This document shows, piece by piece, positions 62,801-64,000 of a stretch of DNA of 64,000 bases. Source of the DNA: Symbiodinium natans (lineage: Eukaryota > Sar > Dinophyceae > Suessiales > Symbiodiniaceae); contig CAJNDS010001202.1 in NCBI GenBank assembly GCA_905221605.1, forward strand, positions 1-64,000, read 5' to 3'. The stretch's first letter is position 1; each line of letters begins with the position of its first letter. Position numbers and translations under genes: made by a program. The notes under the pieces were generated by a model. The model had not been told where the DNA came from. It made no database searches and worked only from the letters and a program-made list of their open reading frames with translations.

Positions 62801-63710
62801 TACAGTGCTGCCTCTCCGCATTTGAGTATTTGCAGTCTCATTTGCTTAGTCGACTCACTGAGTCCTGGACGGATTGGTCCGAGTGCTCAAAAACCTGTTC
62901 CGGTGGCACTCAGCACAGGCATTGCATGTCGGACCCGCACGCATGCGTTTGAACACGGCTTGGCAGTAGTTTTGCTTTGCATGTCACTTTGGCAGGTCTC
63001 GTGGAATTCTGAAGCAGGAGCGGCCATGGGAATGGGCGATGATGTTGATGGGGAGTGTGCGAACGTGTCAACGATATCCAACGCGATTGAAGCCCAGGCG
63101 GAGGGCGAGGGCATGCCTTGTCCGGAGGAACTGCAACAGGCCAAGGCCGATGCCGGGATTAGCAAATGGGAAATATCGGGAGACTCTGAAGACTCTGCAC
63201 TTGGAGACCAATCGTTAGTTAAGAGTAAACTTGCATGTTGGACGGGGTCAAACAAGCACAGTGGCGAGAAGTAAACGGGCTGGGGTTTTCATGTCGGTCC
63301 CTTGAGTTTAGCTCCAAAATCCAACTCAAAAACCTCTTCGTTTCGAGCTGCGCATCCCAGATGCCCCGCCAACCTTCTGACTAACCCTGTCCAGGAGGAC
63401 ATGTGTGCGCCACTGGACTGTCCCGTCGATTGCCTTTGGGGTGTCGGGCCCTCTGCATAGCGGCACTTTTGATAAACATAATGAAGTATGTGCATCAGAT
63501 GGGTGATGATTGGTGGCTGCGTGTGCCGACTGCAAACAAATTCCAGGATTGGCTACCGTGGAATGGCTGCAGCGTCACTTGCGGAGAGTGGCGCCTGCGT
63601 GTTTGCAGCTGCACACCATTCGTGGCTCATTGAGCTTACTTCAGAAAATGCACGAAACCTGTTCAGGGGAACTCAAGACAGAACGCGCGTGGAGGCTTGG
63701 GGAAGCTGCA
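36756..63710 (+). CDS. Giant multi-exon gene: alternating TSP1 repeats with cysteine-rich modules (partial)
   Basis: One continuous + strand gene, open at the right edge. About 26 TSP1 repeats (W-x2-W-x2-C cores such as DWSDWGSC) were read across small exons, mostly 35-130 bp. Subtype A has CEPYC-x-G then RxR; subtype B has CSxSCGGG then RxR. They alternate almost strictly. Five copies of an unrecognised cysteine-rich module are interspersed. Joining exons by domain consensus gives no stop codon within the mapped TSP1 runs. Donors are mostly GC or GA; acceptors are AG|G. TSP1 repeats occur in secreted or surface adhesive proteins, and WxxW is the known C-mannosylation motif, so an extracellular role is likely. 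The start codon, signal peptide and any membrane anchor were not found. Splitting into two or more genes cannot be excluded near 42.6, 52.1 or 55.0 kb. Confidence 0.75.
37827..38160. repeat. Dispersed intronic repeat, copy 1
   Basis: Right part (about 37905-38150) matches 52863-53115 directly (AGCGTGCACACACAACCATT, TGTCAAGCACTTCAGGCTTC). Left part (37827-37895) matches the reverse complement of 53277-53360. Confidence 0.8.
40580..41408 (+). CDS. Cysteine-rich module A
   Basis: Exons: about 40586-40655 ([15 protein letters not shown]), 40837-40881 (LAEAQEKCK), 40948-~40990 ([13 protein letters not shown]), 41196-41261 ([13 protein letters not shown], then SACAYNKK) and 41347-41408 ([20 protein letters not shown]). 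The 40881/40948 intron is GT-AG; the 41261/41347 intron is GA-AG. The 40990/41196 donor is ambiguous. The module joins directly to TSP1 repeat 6. Family not recognised; the cysteine pattern is vaguely PAN/apple-like. Confidence 0.6.
41488..42562 (+). CDS. TSP1 repeats 6-7
   Basis: Exons 41488-41515 (PCPVDCVYS), 41965-42084 ([14 protein letters not shown], then [13 protein letters not shown]) and 42452-~42562 ([17 protein letters not shown], then CSVSCGGG). The first intron (41516-41964) starts GAAGCTTGG and is filled by CCTTCCTC repeats; the second is GC-AG (GCACTT...GCAG|GCA). After [17 protein letters not shown] the next recognisable coding is module B. Confidence 0.7.
41545..41950. repeat. 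(CCTTCCTC)n polypyrimidine array filling an intron
   Basis: About 400 bp of almost pure CTTCCTCC repeats between the GA donor at 41516 and the acceptor at 41964. Long proline/serine or EGRKGG ORFs across it are artefacts. Confidence 0.95.
42700..43105. repeat. GA, CATTCATG and CT microsatellites
   Basis: GA run (42706-42741), CATTCATG/CATTCATT octamer repeat (42938-43036) and CT run (43037-43100), in non-coding DNA between TSP1 repeat 7 and module B. Confidence 0.9.
43183..49075 (+). CDS. Cysteine-rich module B, split by a ~5.5-kb intron
   Basis: First exon about 43183-43231 ([11 protein letters not shown]). The next recognisable pieces are at 48740-48768 (AERKCSG), 48830-~48876 ([14 protein letters not shown]) and 48974-49075 ([20 protein letters not shown] running straight into [14 protein letters not shown]). 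Unlike modules A, D and F there is no intron between YVKK and EIG. The interval 43.3-48.7 kb, most of it AT-rich, would then be one or more introns. The assignment of 43.18 and 48.74 to one module is inference; two partial modules are possible. Confidence 0.5.
45560..46005. repeat. Imperfect inverted repeat (fold-back)
   Basis: An A/C-rich left arm (AAACCAAAAAAGACCACAAC, CTGAAACCAAAAAAGCAC) faces a T/G-rich right arm (TTTTTTGGTTTTGG, TGATTTTTTGCTTTCAGCTT) around a ~70-bp centre near 45.79 kb. Confidence 0.6.
46030..46098. repeat. (TA)n plus poly-G/C composite
   Basis: AGATCTTGGG plus G-run, GCGAGC, a TATA run, then GGTGCCCCCCC. Similar composites, some inverted, are at 44130-44175, 48190-48235 and 61105-61145, all within introns of the TSP1 gene. 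Confidence 0.7.
46434..46712 (+). CDS. Short AT-rich ORF (hypothetical)
   Basis: Open frame reading [20 protein letters not shown], then [20 protein letters not shown]. Hydrophobic/charged alternation looks protein-like, and codon use is unlike the surrounding gene. No family recognised; it may be a fragment of an inserted element. Confidence 0.25.
   Translation, partial: DFLYDSGEETKCLTCWKSQPVPYRLVCKPFRSEQILCLAAIIRNYITKFTHFDIFKPYDKDIDKLQNLTLCMIEVEIGNIFFKKQVYAMARF
47121..47658 (+). CDS. Two overlapping AT-rich ORFs (hypothetical)
   Basis: Frame 1 (47121-47348) reads [20 protein letters not shown], then [19 protein letters not shown]. Frame 2 (47302-47658) reads [15 protein letters not shown], then [20 protein letters not shown]. 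They may be one gene with a frameshift near 47330. Composition and lysine/asparagine-rich codon use differ sharply from the host gene. Function unknown. Confidence 0.3.
49135..52083 (+). CDS. TSP1 repeats 8-13 (best-resolved exon cluster)
   Basis: Exons 49135-49182, 49286-49338, 49405-49471, 49568-49654, 49783-49872, 50051-50077, 50281-50355, 50588-50678, 50747-50792, 51196-51246, 51492-51587, 51675-51761 and 51975-~52083. Cores in order: [14 protein letters not shown] (A), [15 protein letters not shown] (B), [14 protein letters not shown] (A), [15 protein letters not shown] (B), [14 protein letters not shown] (A), [15 protein letters not shown] (B). Every join preserves frame and domain spacing. 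Donors: GC seven, GA four, GT two in this cluster. Confidence 0.8.
52860..53365. repeat. Dispersed intronic repeat, copy 2, locally inverted
   Basis: Counterpart of 37827-38160. The direct part is at 52863-53115; the other part is at 53277-53360 in the opposite orientation, so one segment has been inverted or moved. The first exon of module D (53196-53238) lies between the two parts. Confidence 0.75.
53196..53962 (+). CDS. Cysteine-rich module D and start of TSP1 repeat 14
   Basis: Exons 53196-~53238 ([14 protein letters not shown]), 53525-53564 ([14 protein letters not shown]), 53702-53796 ([17 protein letters not shown], then [10 protein letters not shown]) and 53864-53962 ([18 protein letters not shown], then [11 protein letters not shown]). 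This is the most complete copy of the module. Introns: GC after 53564, GA after 53796, and GA (GAAGCTTGG) after 53962. Confidence 0.7.
54063..55850 (+). CDS. TSP1 repeats 14-17
   Basis: Exons 54063-54167, 54231-54326, 54446-54532, 54621-54687, 54787-54921 and about 55745-55840. Cores: [14 protein letters not shown] (A), [15 protein letters not shown] (B), [14 protein letters not shown] (A), [15 protein letters not shown] (B, Trp replaced by Phe). The frame after 54921 reaches a stop at 54938, but a GC donor at 54922 with an AG|G acceptor at 55744 restores a TSP1 reading, so I prefer an intron over a gene end; this join is tentative. Confidence 0.65.
54990..55080. repeat. TA microsatellites
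   Basis: Two TATA runs (54999-55015 and 55052-55070) within the tentative intron 54922-55744. Confidence 0.9.
55958..57350 (+). CDS. Cysteine-rich module E
   Basis: Exons 55958-~56032 ([16 protein letters not shown]), about 56169-56225 ([17 protein letters not shown]), 56289-~56368 ([17 protein letters not shown], then EEAGRC) and 57301-~57350 ([16 protein letters not shown]). The 56225/56289 join is GA-AG. The usual YxKK and EIGxGxPC part between EEAGRC and LQVEQ was not found, so part of the module is missing or in exons I overlooked. Degenerate telomere-like GGGTTTAGG sequence lies at 57105-57235. Confidence 0.55.
57105..57240 (-). repeat. Degenerate TTTAGGG-like stretch
   Basis: GGGTTTTAGGG, GGGGTTTAGG and GGGTTTAGGGG words mixed with unrelated bases, in opposite orientation to the 29.7-32.2 kb blocks, within the module E interval. 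Confidence 0.5.
57490..58610 (+). CDS. TSP1 repeats 18-21
   Basis: Exons 57490-~57655 ([14 protein letters not shown] through CSNYCVNC without an intron), 57720-57817 ([15 protein letters not shown]), 58035-58191 ([23 protein letters not shown]), 58292-58327, 58447-58489 ([14 protein letters not shown]) and 58545-~58605 ([16 protein letters not shown]). Joins after 57817 (GA), 58191, 58327 and 58489 (GC) are clean. The join between 57655 and 57720 does not fit a GT, GC or GA donor in frame, so there may be a local error or decay. Confidence 0.65.
58825..60836 (+). CDS. Cysteine-rich module F
   Basis: Exons 58825-~58880 ([17 protein letters not shown]), 59533-59612 ([20 protein letters not shown]) and 60789-60836 ([16 protein letters not shown]). 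The central DPTCGG/GCDG part expected near 59.0-59.5 kb was not recognised. The last intron (59613-60788, GA donor) contains AT-rich sequence and copies of the G-tract hairpin repeat. Confidence 0.6.
60180..60520 (-). repeat. G-tract hairpin family inside an intron
   Basis: Two or three units (about 60180-60330, 60340-60410, 60425-60500): G-run, TTGGGG, CACAGC, C-run, TTTGCAATCACAATGCTCGC, ATGGGTTT. Orientation is as at 13.9-15.1 kb and opposite to the 29.2-31.4 kb satellite. Confidence 0.8.
60987..63710 (+). CDS. TSP1 repeats 22-26, running off the window
   Basis: Exons 60987-61081, 61227-61309, 61390-61438, 61546-~61600, 62279-62362, 62523-62583, 62728-62769, 62873-~62937, about 63040-63139, 63395-63442, 63547-63587 and 63667-~63710. 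Cores: [14 protein letters not shown] (A), [15 protein letters not shown] (B), [14 protein letters not shown] (A), [15 protein letters not shown] (B), [15 protein letters not shown] (last, B-like after a CPVDC start). Five of the eight GT donors are here or at 49654; GA and GC make up the rest. TSP1 spacing is kept, though the third glycine or cysteine context varies (CNGG, CSGG, CGEG). Confidence 0.7.
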
Positions 63711-63764
63711 CGTGCTGTGCAGCACGGGCAAACACTCTCAGCAGGATGCATGCAGATACTGGGT

Positions 63765-63830
63765 GTTGCTCTGCACTGCCCTGCACCGCTCTGCACTGCT
63801 CTGCACTGCTCTGCACTGTTCTGCACAGGT
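63765..63830. repeat. CTCTGCACTG decamer repeat
   Basis: About six units of (C/G)CTCTGCACTG near the right end, after the last TSP1 exon seen; probably intronic. Confidence 0.8.
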
Positions 63831-64000
63831 CGTATCCGCGCAGTACGGAGGCCCCACCTTCGTCCTTGAAAAGATGCCAACGCTGTCACAGAGACTTGTG
63901 TTCGCTGTTCTGAAACCTTGCTGTTCGTTCAGCCCATGCCAGGAACAATGCACCGGTGCATTCATGTGCATTGTGAATGAATCATCTCATCTGTTCGAAT

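Noticed and set aside
1-64000. tRNA, rRNA, spliced-leader or snRNA genes
   Set aside because: No cloverleaf, rRNA core or spliced-leader sequence was recognised by eye; a tRNAscan/Infernal run would be decisive.

Overview
The window looks like nuclear DNA of a dinoflagellate, probably a symbiodiniacean or close relative. Reasons: the multi-exon gene on the right half reads only if most introns begin with GC or GA instead of GT and nearly all acceptors are AG followed by G; blocks of CCCTAAA-type telomeric repeat are present; retroelement and simple-sequence content is very high; and no bacterial-style operons, rRNA or tRNA genes are seen. No gene was matched to a named species gene; assignments rest on motifs read by eye.

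Layout. (1) About 1-12.85 kb is a retroelement compartment. A LINE-type non-LTR retrotransposon (about 2.1-8.2 kb; coiled-coil ORF1, AP-endonuclease, reverse transcriptase, zinc knuckle, RNase H, C-terminal CxxC region) is flanked by two near-identical copies of another ORF with kinase-like motifs. More than 40 short hairpin-like elements (GGCCTCG...CTGAGGG, about 17-22 bp) are scattered through this compartment, some in-frame inside the ORFs. (2) About 13.4-16.3 kb is a mirror-symmetric nest of microsatellites, G-tract hairpins and a GGTCA minisatellite. (3) 16.3-28 kb is mostly non-coding, with one degraded coding patch (16.4-17.6 kb), two adjacent single-exon ORFs (20.2-22.1 kb, the second with membrane segments) and a small AT-rich island (27.15-27.7 kb). 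(4) 28.3-32.9 kb is a satellite mosaic with interstitial telomeric blocks. (5) 33-36.7 kb has low-complexity DNA and no convincing gene.

(6) From about 36.75 kb to the right edge runs one very large + strand gene, incomplete at least at the right. I could read about 26 thrombospondin type 1 (TSP1) repeats in near-strict alternation of two subtypes: one with CEPYC-x-G-like cysteines and one with CSxSCGGG-like cysteines. They are separated by five copies of a cysteine-rich module I do not recognise ([10 protein letters not shown] start, DPTCGG, GCDG..VLC, EEGSCxYxKK, EIGxGxPCxGN). About 53 exon junctions could be resolved from reading frame and domain consensus: roughly 24 GC, 21 GA and 8 GT donors. 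Several introns have short direct repeats at both ends, and the same junction lacks an intron in one paralogous module, which fits recent insertion-type intron gain. One intron of this gene (about 43.2-48.8 kb) holds a roughly 4-kb AT-rich island with its own short ORFs.

The most unusual signals are the kinase-like ORF duplicated around the LINE, the short hairpin family riding inside ORFs, and the giant alternating TSP1 gene with GA/GC introns.
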